From an uncultured Monoglobus sp. (lineage in GTDB: Bacteria > Bacillota > Clostridia > Monoglobales > Monoglobaceae), in NCBI GenBank assembly GCA_947625055.1, contig CANQMT010000014.1, forward strand, positions 1-62,551: a stretch of 62,551 bases of DNA, written 5' to 3'. Under the pieces are notes generated by a model. The model worked only from the letters and a program-made list of their open reading frames with translations, searched no databases and was not told where the DNA came from. Shown piece by piece: positions 9,962-21,514 of this stretch (its first letter is position 1; every line of letters starts with the position of its first letter). The position numbers and the translations under genes are program-made.

Positions 9962-9969
<8 letters not shown>
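9352..9969 (+). CDS. tmk: Thymidylate kinase
   Basis: This 205-residue kinase makes dTDP from dTMP. The P-loop is [12 protein letters not shown], and the [12 protein letters not shown] stretch holds the conserved DR(Y/H) motif. [12 protein letters not shown] precedes the lid. The ATG at 9352 overlaps the araD stop by eight bases, and the gene overlaps metK by eight bases, so coupled translation is likely. The frame is open further upstream inside araD, but the P-loop position shows that the real start is at 9352. Confidence 0.95.
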
Positions 9970-11104
<1,135 letters not shown>

Positions 11105-11114
11105 GAGAAATATA

Positions 11115-12860
11115 ATGTCATACGACGGATTTGTAACGCGCAGCGTTGTGCGTGAGCTTGATCAAAAGCTCTTGGGCGGGAAGATCGACAAGATCTATCA
11201 GCCCGAGAGCGACGAGATCATACTTGGCGTGCGCACATTTGACGGAAATTACAGACTGCTGCTTTCCGCCAACGCGTCAAACGCCCGCGTTCATCTAACA
11301 AATGTGAAAAAAGAAAACCCGATGACGCCGCCCATGATGTGCATGCTGATGCGCAAGCATTTAAGCGGCGGCAGAATAACCGCGATAACGCAGCCCGGCT
11401 CCGACCGGGTTGTTCGCATTGATGTCGAGGCAGTGACCGAGCTCGGCGACCTTGAGACAAAGTCGGTCATAACCGAGATCATGGGCCGACACAGCAACAT
11501 AATATTCATCGACAAAGACAATAAGATCCTCGACAGCGCCAAGCACGTTGATTTCACGGTCAGCAAGGTCCGCCAGATCCTGCCGGGCTTTATTTACGAG
11601 CCGCCCCCGGGTCAGGACAAGCTGACCCCGGACGATTTTGAGCTCGTGAGCTTTATGAACCTTTTCGCGAAGCAGGACGGCGACGCCCTGCTTGATAAGT
11701 TCCTGCTCGGCAGTCTGATGGGCATGAGCCCGCTGGTTGCGCGAGAGCTTGTGTATAAGTTTGCGGGACATACCAAGGTCGCCAAGAGCGAGGTTGACGA
11801 GGCGAAGTTTGTCACGTTCGTCGGCTCGTTTATCGACGATATGCGCGAGGGCAGATTTGACCCGTGCGTTGTTTATGAAAAACAGAGCGGAAAGCCGATG
11901 TCGTTTTCGTGCATCCGTCTTGAGCAGTACGGCGATATTGCGGATGTGCGCTGCACAGACTCGATCTCCGGAGCGATCGACGATTATTATGTCACCCGCG
12001 CGATGCGCGAGAGCATGCGCCAGCGGAGCGCCGATATATTAAAGCTTGTGAACAACAACATAGACCGCTGCTCAAAAAAGTTAGCACTGCACAGAGACAA
12101 TCTTGAAAAGTCCAAAAACCGGGACAAGTATAAGATCAAGGGCGATCTGCTGACCGCCAATATGCACAGGGTCAGCTACGGCATGAGCGAAATCACGGTC
12201 GAGAATTTTTATGACGACAACAAGGAGCTGAAAATCGCGCTCGACCCGACGATCTCTCCGGCGCAGAACGCCCAGAAGTTCTATAAGAGATACAACAAGG
12301 CCAAAGTCACCGAGAAATACGCCGCGGAGCAGATCGCCGAGGCGGAGGAGGAGCTCGGCTACCTCGAGACGGTGCTTGAGAGCATAACAAAGGCCGAGAC
12401 GCCGCATGATCTGGCGGAGATCAAGGAAGAGCTCCGCGAGCAGGGATATATAAAAACCGTCGGACCGGGCGGCAAAAAAAAGAAGCGGAAAAATCCCGCT
12501 TCAATGCCGATGAAATTCACGTCAAGCGACGGTTATGAGATACTTGTGGGCAGGAACAACAAGCAGAATGACGAGCTTACTGTCCGAATGTCTTACTCGA
12601 CCGACATATGGCTCCATACCAAGGAGATACCCGGATCCCATGTGCTTATCCGCACCAACGGGAGCGGCGAGGCTCCCGACCGGACGCTGCTTGAGGCGGC
12701 GCGCCTTGCGGCGTATTACAGCAAGGCGAGGGAATCGGCGCAGGTACCGGTGGACTATACCGCGGTTAAAAATGTGAAAAAGCCCAACGGCGCCAAACCG
12801 GGATTTGTGATTTACGGGAAAAACAGAACCATTTACGTCGATCCCTCAAACCAGATATAA
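11115..12860 (+). CDS. rqcH: RqcH (NFACT family) ribosome quality-control factor
   Basis: This 581-residue NFACT protein, homologous to Rqc2/NEMF, binds stalled 50S subunits and directs alanine tailing in bacteria. The NFACT-N domain begins at residue 3 (YDGFVTRSVVRELDQKL). The Asp-Arg pair needed for tailing in B. subtilis RqcH is present at residues 97-98 (QPGSDRVVRI). A coiled-coil middle (about 290-420) leads to the C-terminal NFACT-R domain with YSTDIWLHTKEIPGSHVLI. The older name FbpA (fibronectin-binding) refers to the same family. It is the last gene of the araB-rqcH run, and the next gene converges on it. Confidence 0.93.
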   Translation: MSYDGFVTRSVVRELDQKLLGGKIDKIYQPESDEIILGVRTFDGNYRLLLSANASNARVHLTNVKKENPMTPPMMCMLMRKHLSGGRITAITQPGSDRVVRIDVEAVTELGDLETKSVITEIMGRHSNIIFIDKDNKILDSAKHVDFTVSKVRQILPGFIYEPPPGQDKLTPDDFELVSFMNLFAKQDGDALLDKFLLGSLMGMSPLVARELVYKFAGHTKVAKSEVDEAKFVTFVGSFIDDMREGRFDPCVVYEKQSGKPMSFSCIRLEQYGDIADVRCTDSISGAIDDYYVTRAMRESMRQRSADILKLVNNNIDRCSKKLALHRDNLEKSKNRDKYKIKGDLLTANMHRVSYGMSEITVENFYDDNKELKIALDPTISPAQNAQKFYKRYNKAKVTEKYAAEQIAEAEEELGYLETVLESITKAETPHDLAEIKEELREQGYIKTVGPGGKKKKRKNPASMPMKFTSSDGYEILVGRNNKQNDELTVRMSYSTDIWLHTKEIPGSHVLIRTNGSGEAPDRTLLEAARLAAYYSKARESAQVPVDYTAVKNVKKPNGAKPGFVIYGKNRTIYVDPSNQI

Positions 12861-12885
12861 TGATCCGTTTCGTGATCATCGGAGT

Positions 12886-13488
12886 TTAGTCGTTGTCGAC
12901 CTCCCATGAGATTATTGTTCCGTCGCTTGCCAGTATTTCTGCGGAATACTCGGTCCTGCCGCAGCGGAATTCTATGTCATAAACTTCTTTGCCGTTTTCA
13001 CGGTCGCGCTTCGCCTCGGTAAAGGTGACATCGGCGGCTGTGAGACCGGCTTTTTCAAGCGCGATCTCCTTGGCGCGCTCAACGGTGATCCCGTCATAGG
13101 CGGGCGCTGTCTGCTGCGCCGGAGTTTGAGGCTGCGCTGTCGGCGCGTTTCCGTCGGGAACTATTCTGTCGGCGTCGGTCACAGTCGTTTTCTTGTCGCT
13201 GAGCTCAACGCGTTTCTGGTCTTCATACCATGTGACATCTTTTCCCATTATCTCGCCTATCGCTCTGATCGGCAGGTAGGTCGAGCCGTTATACAAGATA
13301 GGGTCAACCACTTCGCCTTGAACGTTTTTAAATGTGCGTTCCGTGCCGTCGATAACAATGGTAAAGTCAGGCCTCAGCTCCGCCTGAACGGTTTGGATAA
13401 CTGTCGCCGCGCAGCCGCCGACGGCAGCGCATAAGACGCACAGCAGCGCAACAGCCGAAACCGAGATTTTTTTATTAAACTTTTTCAT
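12886..13488 (-). CDS. Exported protein with copper-amine-oxidase-N and PepSY domains
   Basis: This exported protein has about 200 residues. Residues 1 to about 30 are a signal peptide, possibly a lipoprotein (AAVGGCAAT). Residues about 38-105 form the copper-amine-oxidase-N-like stalk (ILYNGSTYLPIRAIGEIMG and VTWYEDQKRVEL). A Pro/Gln linker leads to a PepSY domain (TVERAKEIALEKAGL and EYSAEILASDGTI). I chose the ATG at 13488, which has AGGAG nine bases upstream; the ATG at 13497 abuts that site. PepSY domains often act as protease inhibitors or sensors at the cell surface. The same stalk domain recurs in three exported proteins at 48-58 kb. Confidence 0.85.
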   Translation of the reverse strand: MKKFNKKISVSAVALLCVLCAAVGGCAATVIQTVQAELRPDFTIVIDGTERTFKNVQGEVVDPILYNGSTYLPIRAIGEIMGKDVTWYEDQKRVELSDKKTTVTDADRIVPDGNAPTAQPQTPAQQTAPAYDGITVERAKEIALEKAGLTAADVTFTEAKRDRENGKEVYDIEFRCGRTEYSAEILASDGTIISWEVDND

Positions 13489-13647
13489 ATCACACATCTC
13501 CTATCTTTTTAGTGTTTGTTATATTTTAACATAAAATTTGCTTTTAAATATATATATAAATTGTTAATAAAATATAAATAATTTGTATCTTTCTCGGTTC
13601 CGATTAATACAAACCATATATATGTTAATTAAATTTAATACGGGACA

Positions 13648-16494
13648 TTACTTGTTTTTGCTCCTTTTTAAATAATCCTTGAGGAATAAACCCGTATATG
13701 ACTCCGCGCATCCCGCTACCTTTTCGGGGGTGCCGCAGGCCACGATCGTTCCGCCGTTGTCGCCGCCTTCGGGGCCGAGGTCGATAATATAGTCGGCGGT
13801 TTTGATAACGTCAAGGTTATGCTCGATCACGACGACGGTGTTGCCCGCGTCGACAAGCTTTTGCAGCACGTCGATCAGCATATGCACATCGGCCGTGTGC
13901 AGGCCGGTCGTGGGCTCGTCGAGGATATATATAGTCTTTCCGGTGCTGCGCCGGCTGAGCTCGGTCGCGAGCTTGACGCGCTGCGCCTCGCCCCCCGACA
14001 GCGTCGTTGACGGCTGGCCGATCTTGATATAGCCCAGACCCACGTCGAACATAGTCTGAAGCTTGCGCCGGATCTTGGGCACGTTTTCAAAGAATTCGCA
14101 GCCTTCCTCGACCGTCATGTCAAGAACCTCGAATATATTTTTGCCCTTGTATCGAACCTCGAGAGTTTCGCGGTTGTAGCGTTTGCCGCCGCAGACTTCG
14201 CACGGCACGTACACGTCAGGCAGGAAGTGCATCTCTATTTTTATTATTCCGTCGCCCGTGCAGGCCTCGCAGCGGCCGCCTTTGACGTTAAAGCTGAATC
14301 TTCCCGATTTGTAGCCCCTCGCCTTGGCCTCCTGCGTGGCCGCGAAGAGCTCGCGAATGTCGGAAAACAGCCCGGTGTAGGTGGCGGGGTTGCTCCTCGG
14401 CGTCCTGCCGATCGGCGACTGGTCGATGTCTATGACTTTGTCAAGGAACTCGGCGCCCTTCATGCTTGTGAATTTGCCGGGATGTTTCTTGGCGTGATTG
14501 AGCACGTTTGACAGTTGCTTATAGAGTATCTCGTTGACGAACGAGCTTTTGCCGCTGCCCGAAACGCCGGTGACGCAGGTGAACGTGCCGAGAGGGATTT
14601 TTACGTTTATGTTTTTTAAATTGTTCTCGCGGCAGCCTCTTATCTCAAGCTTGTGGCCGTTTCCTTTTCTGCGCTTCTTGGGGACCGGAATAAATTTCTT
14701 TCCCGAAAGATACTGCCCGGTCAGCGACTTCTCGCATGCCATGATGTCGGCGGGTGTTCCCTGCGCTACGATCTCGCCGCCGTGAATGCCCGCGCCGGGG
14801 CCGATGTCGATAACATGGTCGGCGTTTAATATCGTGTCCTCGTCGTGCTCGACAACTATCAGAGTATTGCCAAGATCGCGAAGATCCTTCAAGGTCTCGA
14901 TAAGCTTTGAGTTGTCGCGCTGGTGCAGGCCTATGCTCGGCTCGTCCAGAATATACACAACGCCCATCAGACTTGAGCCGATCTGAGTGGCGAGCCTTAT
15001 TCTCTGAGCCTCGCCGCCGCTTAAAGTTCCCGCGCTTCGTGACAGACGCAGATATTCAAGACCGACGTTCCTGAGGAATTTAAGCCGGTCGCATATTTCT
15101 TTCATGACTTGCTTCGCGATATGCTTTTCGCGGTCGGTCAGTCTGTCGGTAAGGTTTTCAAAAAACTCGCAGGCGTCGGAGATCGACATATCGGTGACTT
15201 GCGTTATGTTGAGTTCCTTTATCGTGACGGCGAGCGACTCGGGTCTCAGCCTTGCCCCGTGGCAGGCGTGGCACGGCATATTGACCATGTAGCTTTCGAT
15301 CTCGGCCTTCATCCATTCGGAATTTGTCTCGCTGTGCCTGCGGTTCAGATTGTTTATCACTCCCTCAAACCTCGCGTATTGATATCCCTTTGAATATTTG
15401 CGGTCATAGGTGAGTTTGATCTTTTCGCCGCCGGTGCCGTAGAGCAGGATGTTGACGATATCCTCGGGAAGCTCCTCAATAGGAGTATCGAGGCTGAATC
15501 CGTAATGCTCGGCGAGCCCGTTGTAGTACATGCTGGCGATCGAGTTTTTGTCCGCGTTGCTCCAGCCGGTCGCCATTATCGCGCCTTCATTTATCGAGAG
15601 CGACTTATCGGGAATAACAAGATCGGGGTCTATCTTGACGATGCTGCCGAGGCCCGAACATTCGGGACACGCGCCGTAGGGAGTGTTGAACGAGAACATT
15701 CTCGGCGTCAGTTCCTCGATATTTATGCCGCAGTCGTCGCAGGCGTAATTTTGCGAAAAATGCAGCTCATCGCCGTCAATTATGTCTATAGTCACAAGAC
15801 CGTGGCCCATATTGAGCGCGGTCTCCAGCGAATCCGCGAGACGCTTGTCCATATCGCTTTTAATGACAAGGCGGTCAACGATGATGTCGATATTGTGCTT
15901 TTTCTGTTTATCGAGGCGGATCTCCATGTCGGTTATCTCGACCACGGTGCCGTCTATCCTCGCCCTAACAAAGCCTTTTTTGCGCGCGTCGTCGAATGTT
16001 TTGACATACTCGCCCTTTCTGCCGCGGACTACCGGCGCCATGACCTGGATCCTCGTTCGCTCGGGCAGGGCTTTCACCGCGTCGATTATCTGGTCGATAG
16101 ACTGCGGCTTTATCTCCTTTCCGCATTTGGGGCAGTGGGGGATACCTATTCTCGCGTAGAGCAGACGGATATAGTCGTAAACCTCGGTGACGGTGCCCAC
16201 CGTGGAACGGGGGTTGCGCGAGGTGGTTTTCTGGTCGATCGAGATAGCGGGCGAAAGCCCGTCGATCGATTCGACCTCCGGTTTGTCCATCTGACCCAGG
16301 AACATGCGGGCGTAAGCCGAGAGCGACTCCACATATCTGCGCTGTCCCTCGGCGTAAATCGTGTCAAAGGCGAGCGATGATTTTCCCGAACCGCTGAGCC
16401 CCGTCAGCACAACAAGCTTGTCGCGCGGTATCTCAACGTCGATCTTTTTTAGATTATTTTCTCCGGCTCCTTTTACAATAATGTTTTTGTTCAT
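13648..16494 (-). CDS. uvrA: Excinuclease ABC subunit A
   Basis: This 948-residue ATPase finds bulky DNA damage and loads UvrB. It has two ABC cassettes. The first Walker A is [15 protein letters not shown] near residue 31 and the second is [15 protein letters not shown] near 640. Signature motifs are [19 protein letters not shown] and [16 protein letters not shown]. Zinc fingers are visible as [18 protein letters not shown], and [14 protein letters not shown] with [10 protein letters not shown]. Length is normal. It lies 11 bases after uvrB; the uvrB stop overlaps the AGGAG ribosome site for uvrA, which indicates a uvrBA operon. Confidence 0.98.
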   Translation of the reverse strand: MNKNIIVKGAGENNLKKIDVEIPRDKLVVLTGLSGSGKSSLAFDTIYAEGQRRYVESLSAYARMFLGQMDKPEVESIDGLSPAISIDQKTTSRNPRSTVGTVTEVYDYIRLLYARIGIPHCPKCGKEIKPQSIDQIIDAVKALPERTRIQVMAPVVRGRKGEYVKTFDDARKKGFVRARIDGTVVEITDMEIRLDKQKKHNIDIIVDRLVIKSDMDKRLADSLETALNMGHGLVTIDIIDGDELHFSQNYACDDCGINIEELTPRMFSFNTPYGACPECSGLGSIVKIDPDLVIPDKSLSINEGAIMATGWSNADKNSIASMYYNGLAEHYGFSLDTPIEELPEDIVNILLYGTGGEKIKLTYDRKYSKGYQYARFEGVINNLNRRHSETNSEWMKAEIESYMVNMPCHACHGARLRPESLAVTIKELNITQVTDMSISDACEFFENLTDRLTDREKHIAKQVMKEICDRLKFLRNVGLEYLRLSRSAGTLSGGEAQRIRLATQIGSSLMGVVYILDEPSIGLHQRDNSKLIETLKDLRDLGNTLIVVEHDEDTILNADHVIDIGPGAGIHGGEIVAQGTPADIMACEKSLTGQYLSGKKFIPVPKKRRKGNGHKLEIRGCRENNLKNINVKIPLGTFTCVTGVSGSGKSSFVNEILYKQLSNVLNHAKKHPGKFTSMKGAEFLDKVIDIDQSPIGRTPRSNPATYTGLFSDIRELFAATQEAKARGYKSGRFSFNVKGGRCEACTGDGIIKIEMHFLPDVYVPCEVCGGKRYNRETLEVRYKGKNIFEVLDMTVEEGCEFFENVPKIRRKLQTMFDVGLGYIKIGQPSTTLSGGEAQRVKLATELSRRSTGKTIYILDEPTTGLHTADVHMLIDVLQKLVDAGNTVVVIEHNLDVIKTADYIIDLGPEGGDNGGTIVACGTPEKVAGCAESYTGLFLKDYLKRSKNK

Positions 16495-16505
16495 AATATG
16501 TTCTC

Positions 16506-18527
16506 CTATATATCTCCGCCGAGACGTCTAATCTCGTCGCGAATTTGCGCCGCAAGCTCAAACTGCAGCAGCTCGGCGGCTTTCTTCATGTCGATCGTGA
16601 GCTCCGCGACAGCGCGGTCCCTGTCGATTATCCTCTTTTCGTTTTCTTTGGCCTTTCTGCCGCGTTCCGATCTGCTGAGTTCGGTTGTCGCTTCGATGAC
16701 CTCGTGGACCTGTTTGTTTATCGTTTTCGGCACGATCCCGTGCTCGCGGTTAAACTCCTTTTGTATATCTCGGCGGCGGTTGGTCTCGTTTATCGCGTAT
16801 CTCATTGATGAAGTTATTTCATCGGCGTACATTATGACCTTGCCCTCGGCGTTTCTCGCGGCTCTGCCTATGGTCTGTACAAGCGAGGTCTCGCTTCTGA
16901 GAAAGCCTTCCTTGTCGGCGTCGAGGATAGCGACCAATGAAACCTCCGGAATGTCAAGTCCCTCGCGCAGCAGATTTATGCCCACGAGAACGTCGAACTC
17001 GCCGAGGCGCAGATCGCGGATGATCTCCATGCGCTCTATCGTCTTGACGTCGGAGTGCAGGTACCTTACTTTCACTCCAAGATCGTCAAAATATTCTGTG
17101 AGGCGCTCCGCCATCTTTTTTGTGAGGGTGGTGACAAGAACGCGCTCATTCCTTTTTGTCCGTTCTATGATCTCGCCGTAGAGATCGTCGACCTGGCCGC
17201 GGATCGGCCGGACTTCCACTTCGGGATCGACAAGACCTGTGGGACGGATAACCTGCTCAACGATCCGCGTCGACTGCTCTTTTTCAAATTCAGCCGGGGT
17301 CGCCGAAACAAACACCGCCTGGTTGAGCTTTGCCCAGAACTCGTCAAACGTGAGCGGCCTGTTGTCGAAAGCCGAGGGGAGTCTGAACCCGTATTTCACG
17401 AGGTTTTCCTTCCTCGCGCGATCGCCGTTGTACATCGCGCGGACCTGCGGCAGGGTGACGTGGCTCTCGTCGACAAAAAGCAGAAAATCCTTGGGCAGAT
17501 AGTCTATCAGCGTGAACGGCGCGCTTCCGGGCGCTCTGCCGCTGATGTGGCGGGAATAGTTCTCGATCCCGCTGCAAAAGCCGGTCTCGCGCAGCATTTC
17601 CATGTCGTATTTGGTGCGCTGCTCAAGCCGCTGCGCCTCGACGAGCTTGTCGTTCGCCCTGAGCTCCTTGAGGCGTTCCTCAAGCTCCTGCTCGATGCTG
17701 ATCAGAGCGCGCTCGCGTTTTTCCGGTGTAGTGACATAGTGCGAGGCGGGATATATCGCTATGTGCTTGCGCTCGCCTATGACTTCTCCCGTCACAACGT
17801 TTATCTCGGTTATCCTGTCGACCTCGTCGCCGAAAAATTCGACGCGTATCGCGGTGCTGTATGCGTCGGACGGGAATATGTCGATAACGTCGCCGCGGAC
17901 GCGGAACTTGTTTCTTGAAAAATCAATGTCGTTCCTCTCGTATTTTATCTCGATCAGCTTGGCGATAACGTCGTCTCGGTCCTTCGTCATTCCCGGGCGC
18001 AGCGATATCACCATGTTGTTGTAGTCAATGGGATCGCCGAGACCGTAAATGCAGGAGACGCTCGCCACGATTATTACGTCGCGCCGCTCAAACAGCGCGG
18101 CTGTGGCGCTGTGGCGCAGTTTGTCGATCTCTTCGTTGGTGTCGGCGTCTTTTTCGATATATGTGTCGGTGTACGGAATATACGCCTCGGGCTGATAGTA
18201 ATCATAGTACGACACGAAATATTCCACGGCGTTGTTCGGGAATATTTCTTTGAACTCGCTGCATAGCTGTGCGGCAAGCGTTTTGTTGTGGGCGAGGACC
18301 AGGGTCGGCTTCTGAACCTTTTCGATAACGTTGGCCATAGTGAAAGTTTTTCCGCTTCCGGTAACGCCCAGGAGGGTCTGAAACTTATCGCCCCTTATGA
18401 TCCCGTCAGCCAGTTCTTTCACGGCTTTGGGCTGGTCTCCCGCGGGCGCGTAATTTGAAACAACCTTAAAGTCCACAGTATCATCTCCGTTGTAACTGAA
18501 ATTTTTATTTGCCGCCATTGCATACAT
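16506..18527 (-). CDS. uvrB: Excinuclease ABC subunit B
   Basis: This 673-residue helicase-like protein verifies damage and recruits UvrC. Walker A is [16 protein letters not shown]. The beta-hairpin region includes [14 protein letters not shown]. Helicase motifs [22 protein letters not shown] and [19 protein letters not shown] are present, and the UVR motif is at the C-terminus ([21 protein letters not shown]). Two ATGs are possible, 18527 and 18518. Neither has a ribosome site, and the promoter sits so close that the mRNA could be leaderless. Confidence 0.98.
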   Translation of the reverse strand: MYAMAANKNFSYNGDDTVDFKVVSNYAPAGDQPKAVKELADGIIRGDKFQTLLGVTGSGKTFTMANVIEKVQKPTLVLAHNKTLAAQLCSEFKEIFPNNAVEYFVSYYDYYQPEAYIPYTDTYIEKDADTNEEIDKLRHSATAALFERRDVIIVASVSCIYGLGDPIDYNNMVISLRPGMTKDRDDVIAKLIEIKYERNDIDFSRNKFRVRGDVIDIFPSDAYSTAIRVEFFGDEVDRITEINVVTGEVIGERKHIAIYPASHYVTTPEKRERALISIEQELEERLKELRANDKLVEAQRLEQRTKYDMEMLRETGFCSGIENYSRHISGRAPGSAPFTLIDYLPKDFLLFVDESHVTLPQVRAMYNGDRARKENLVKYGFRLPSAFDNRPLTFDEFWAKLNQAVFVSATPAEFEKEQSTRIVEQVIRPTGLVDPEVEVRPIRGQVDDLYGEIIERTKRNERVLVTTLTKKMAERLTEYFDDLGVKVRYLHSDVKTIERMEIIRDLRLGEFDVLVGINLLREGLDIPEVSLVAILDADKEGFLRSETSLVQTIGRAARNAEGKVIMYADEITSSMRYAINETNRRRDIQKEFNREHGIVPKTINKQVHEVIEATTELSRSERGRKAKENEKRIIDRDRAVAELTIDMKKAAELLQFELAAQIRDEIRRLGGDI

Positions 18528-18534
18528 GAATAAT

Positions 18535-18564
18535 ATTATAACATAACAGGGAGTATAAATTCAA
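18535..18564 (-). promoter_or_regulatory. uvrBA promoter, abutting the start codon
   Basis: On the minus strand TTGAAT (18564-18559) lies 18 bases from a perfect TATAAT (18540-18535). The first uvrB ATG begins seven bases after the -10, at the expected transcription start. I see no SOS LexA-type box. Confidence 0.65.
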
Positions 18565-18582
18565 CAATATTTTTTAAAAAAT

Positions 18583-18607
18583 AAAAAACGGCTTTATATG
18601 AAAGCCG
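18583..18607 (-). terminator. Rho-independent terminator before uvrB
   Basis: On the minus strand CGGCTTT and AAAGCCG pair around a five-base loop (18607-18589), followed by six T (18588-18583). It ends the transcript of the membrane-anchored protein gene at 18708-19112 and insulates uvrBA. Confidence 0.85.
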
Positions 18608-18707
18608 CGAAAACAATTTTCATTATGGCAAAATTACGGCGGCGGGCGCGGCAGAGCGGCGGATGCTCGCGATCCGCGCAAAAGATCCGCTCCGCCGCGG
18701 CGGACTG

Positions 18708-19112
18708 TCAGCTTCCGAAATCCTCCTCGAACGAGGCGAGACTTTCGCGGTCTTTCAAGATAATGCCGCGCGTCAGGTCGGAAATGTCGCTCTCGGGTAT
18801 GCCGCCCCGATACACGTCAAAAGAATATAGAAACTTTTCCTTGGGCTCCTCGCCGTTTTTTCGGCAGACCAGATATATCCCGATGTCGTCGCCGTTCAGC
18901 CTGGCGATATAATATTCGTTAAGGTCCGCGGAGGGCGAGGGCGCCGCGTCAGCTTCGGGAGCCGTCTCGGACATGACTGCCTCTGCCGACGACGGCTCGG
19001 GTGTGCGCGACATGAATTTCATCGCCGCGATATACGCGGTGCTGCCCACCGCTGTCGCGAAAAAAATCACGGAGACGAATACAAGAATGTTTTTAAAAAG
19101 TTTATCGGACAT
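18708..19112 (-). CDS. Small membrane-anchored extracytoplasmic protein, unknown function
   Basis: This is a 134-residue protein with one N-terminal membrane helix (residues about 8-32), a Ser/Ala/Glu-rich linker to about residue 65, and a small soluble domain (EYYIARLNGDDIGIYLV through FEEDFGS). The end resembles the BofC-C-like domain of small Firmicutes proteins, where a short sheet is followed by acidic residues ending in LEDF/Y. That match is from memory of the pattern and is not certain. It is transcribed away from the divergent penicillin-binding protein gene and shares the intergenic region with it. No function can be given. Confidence 0.7.
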   Translation of the reverse strand: MSDKLFKNILVFVSVIFFATAVGSTAYIAAMKFMSRTPEPSSAEAVMSETAPEADAAPSPSADLNEYYIARLNGDDIGIYLVCRKNGEEPKEKFLYSFDVYRGGIPESDISDLTRGIILKDRESLASFEEDFGS

Positions 19113-19270
19113 AATTATACCCCCATATCTTGTGTTTTGATAATATGTGTAACACTAATTTAATAGATTATTAACACAAAAATCGTTTAATATACTTGCA
19201 GATATGCTATAATTATGATATATAATATGTATATTGAGAAATTTTGCACACCGCAATAAGGGGTTTTAAA

Positions 19271-21448
19271 ATGAAAAAATATGTATTCAGATTTATTTTG
19301 GTATTTCTCATAACATTGATCATCGGAGGTGCTGTTGCCGGCGGCGCGGTAATTACCGCAGTTATGGGAATGTGGGGCAATATCGACGGGATCGATATTG
19401 AAACGCTGACAATGGACCGCAATTCGGACATTGTTTATCTTGACCCCGACACCGGAGAGGAGCGCACGCTGCTCACGCTGACATCGGATGAGAACCGAGT
19501 GTGGGTCGATCTTGACGCAACGCCGAAAAATCTCCAGAACGCATTTGTGGCCATTGAGGATGAGCGTTTCATGACGCATAAGGGCGTCGATATAATGCGT
19601 ACCGTTCGCGCAACGCTGACCTATTTTGTTGATAAACTGACCGGCAAGGGAGGCCAGGCGTCGCTTGGCGGCAGCACCATAACCCAGCAGCTTATCAAAA
19701 ATCTGACCGGTGACAGGGAGCAGACCGTCGCCAGAAAGATCGCGGAAATTTCCAAGGCAATCGACTTGGAAAAACAGCTTTCAAAGGATCAGATCCTTGA
19801 GCTTTACATGAACTGCATATATCTTTCCGAGAATTGCCACGGCGTTCAGACGGCGGCGAATTTGTATTTTGACAAGGATGTGAGCCAGCTCAATCTGGCG
19901 GAATGCGCCTCGATCGCGGCTATCACCCAGAACCCGACATATTACGACCCGTTTATTAACCCCGATAACAATAAGGAACGTCAGGAGCTTGTCCTGGCAA
20001 AAATGCTTTCGCTGGGATATATAACCCAGGAGGAATATGACGAGGCGGTCAATTTCCCGCTGACGTTCAGCAAGGACACCGCGATCACAAAAAAAGAAGA
20101 GATAATCACCTCATATTATGTTGACCAGGTTGTGCGCGACGCGGTCGACAGACTTGAGGAAAAGGGATATTCCGAAAATCTTGCCACAAAGATGGTTTAT
20201 TCGGGAGGTCTCAAGATATACTGCGCTTACGATCCGGAAATTCAGCAGATCGTTGAAGATTACTATTACAATGAGAACAACTTCCCCGACCCGTCGGCGC
20301 AATCGACCATAGTTATTATGGATCCGCAGGACGGACGCATAGTCGCCATGGCGGGCGGCATCGGAGCCAAGGAAAACAGCTTCACGCTGAACCGCGCGGC
20401 CCAGAGTCCCAGACAGCCGGGCTCGGCTATCAAGCCGCTTTCGGTTTACGCTCCGGCTCTTGACTACGGCACCATAAATACCGGCACGACTGTTATGGAC
20501 GCCCGAAAGTCATACGACGGCTGGATCCCGCGAAACTCGAGCTACACCTATTCAAACGGCCGCGTCGGACTTGATTACGCCATTCAGCAGTCTCTCAATA
20601 CGGTGCCTGTTGAGATCATGTCCGAGATGGGTATTCAGACCTCTTATGATTTTATGACCACGCAGCTCGGCGTTACCACGCTTGTTGAGGCCGAGGAGAT
20701 CAACGGGGATATTTATACCGATCTTGGCTACGCGCAGCTCGCTCTCGGCGGTCTTACCCACGGCATGACAAACGTTGAGCTTACGGCGGCATACTGCATA
20801 TTCCCCAATAAGGGAATTTATAACAAACCGTACACGTTTACCGAGATAAAAAACAGCGACGGCGAAACCATACTTACCGGACATGAGGCGTCGTGGCAGG
20901 CGATCAAGCCCGAGACCGCCGCTATCATGAACAGATATTTAAGCAGCGTTGTCACCAGCGGCACGGGCCGCGGCGCGTCGCTTGCTGACGGAACGTTCAC
21001 CGCCGGAAAGACGGGAACCACATCCGAGAATTTTGACAGATGGTTTGTCGGCTACTCGCAGTACTACGTGGCGGCCGTATGGTACGGATACGATACCCCG
21101 CAGTCGATCGAGATGTCATCCAACCCCTGCATACCGGTATGGAAAACGGTTATGGACAGAGTACACTCCACAATAAAGAACAAGGACAGGAACATCGACG
21201 TTAACTACGGCGTCAGCGTTTCTTCGCGGACCTCGTCGGGTTCGTCCGGCTCTAACAGAAGATCCGGCTCGTCAAGGTCAGGCTCATCGGATTCTGATTC
21301 ATCGGATTCTGATTCATCGAATTCGGGCTCATCAAGCTCGGATTCGCGGTCAAGTTCCGATGAGGACGAGGATGATGACAGCGGTTCCGGTGGCGGTGAA
21401 AGCGGCGGAAGCGCCGAAAGTGACGGAGACGCGGATCTTGAAGAATGA
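19271..21448 (+). CDS. Class A penicillin-binding protein (PBP1A type)
   Basis: This bifunctional peptidoglycan synthase of about 725 residues is held by an N-terminal membrane helix (about 5-38). The glycosyltransferase domain has VAIEDERFMTHKGVD (catalytic Glu) and GGSTITQQLIKNLTGD. The transpeptidase domain has the SxxK nucleophile in QPGSAIKPLSVY and the KTGTT triad motif. The final 65 residues or so form a low-complexity Ser/Asp/Gly tail that should lie outside the cell. The start is the ATG at 19271 with AAGGGG upstream. The gene is divergent from the minus-strand small membrane protein. Confidence 0.95.
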   Translation: MKKYVFRFILVFLITLIIGGAVAGGAVITAVMGMWGNIDGIDIETLTMDRNSDIVYLDPDTGEERTLLTLTSDENRVWVDLDATPKNLQNAFVAIEDERFMTHKGVDIMRTVRATLTYFVDKLTGKGGQASLGGSTITQQLIKNLTGDREQTVARKIAEISKAIDLEKQLSKDQILELYMNCIYLSENCHGVQTAANLYFDKDVSQLNLAECASIAAITQNPTYYDPFINPDNNKERQELVLAKMLSLGYITQEEYDEAVNFPLTFSKDTAITKKEEIITSYYVDQVVRDAVDRLEEKGYSENLATKMVYSGGLKIYCAYDPEIQQIVEDYYYNENNFPDPSAQSTIVIMDPQDGRIVAMAGGIGAKENSFTLNRAAQSPRQPGSAIKPLSVYAPALDYGTINTGTTVMDARKSYDGWIPRNSSYTYSNGRVGLDYAIQQSLNTVPVEIMSEMGIQTSYDFMTTQLGVTTLVEAEEINGDIYTDLGYAQLALGGLTHGMTNVELTAAYCIFPNKGIYNKPYTFTEIKNSDGETILTGHEASWQAIKPETAAIMNRYLSSVVTSGTGRGASLADGTFTAGKTGTTSENFDRWFVGYSQYYVAAVWYGYDTPQSIEMSSNPCIPVWKTVMDRVHSTIKNKDRNIDVNYGVSVSSRTSSGSSGSNRRSGSSRSGSSDSDSSDSDSSNSGSSSSDSRSSSDEDEDDDSGSGGGESGGSAESDGDADLEE
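21285..21320 (+). repeat. 15-bp tandem repeat in the PBP tail
   Basis: The unit TCATCGGATTCTGAT occurs twice in a row with a third partial copy. It encodes Ser-Asp repeats in the C-terminal tail of the penicillin-binding protein. Such a repeat can change length by slippage. Confidence 0.75.
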
Positions 21449-21514
21449 TCACATACAAAAAACTTCGTTTTTCAAAATTTAATTTGCCCAAGTTCGGTTC
21501 CGCCCGCCCGGGCT

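Noticed and set aside
15782..16159. Short plus-strand frame with hydrophobic stretches inside uvrA
   Set aside because: Ser/Arg-rich composition typical of an antisense frame; no start signal.
15505..16380. Long open frame on the plus strand opposite uvrA
   Set aside because: It is the mirror of the conserved uvrA coding frame, and uvrA is intact and full length. The frame has no ribosome site and no family resemblance.
17055..17918. Long plus-strand frame opposite uvrB
   Set aside because: It lies wholly inside the conserved uvrB gene and its product has no recognisable domain.
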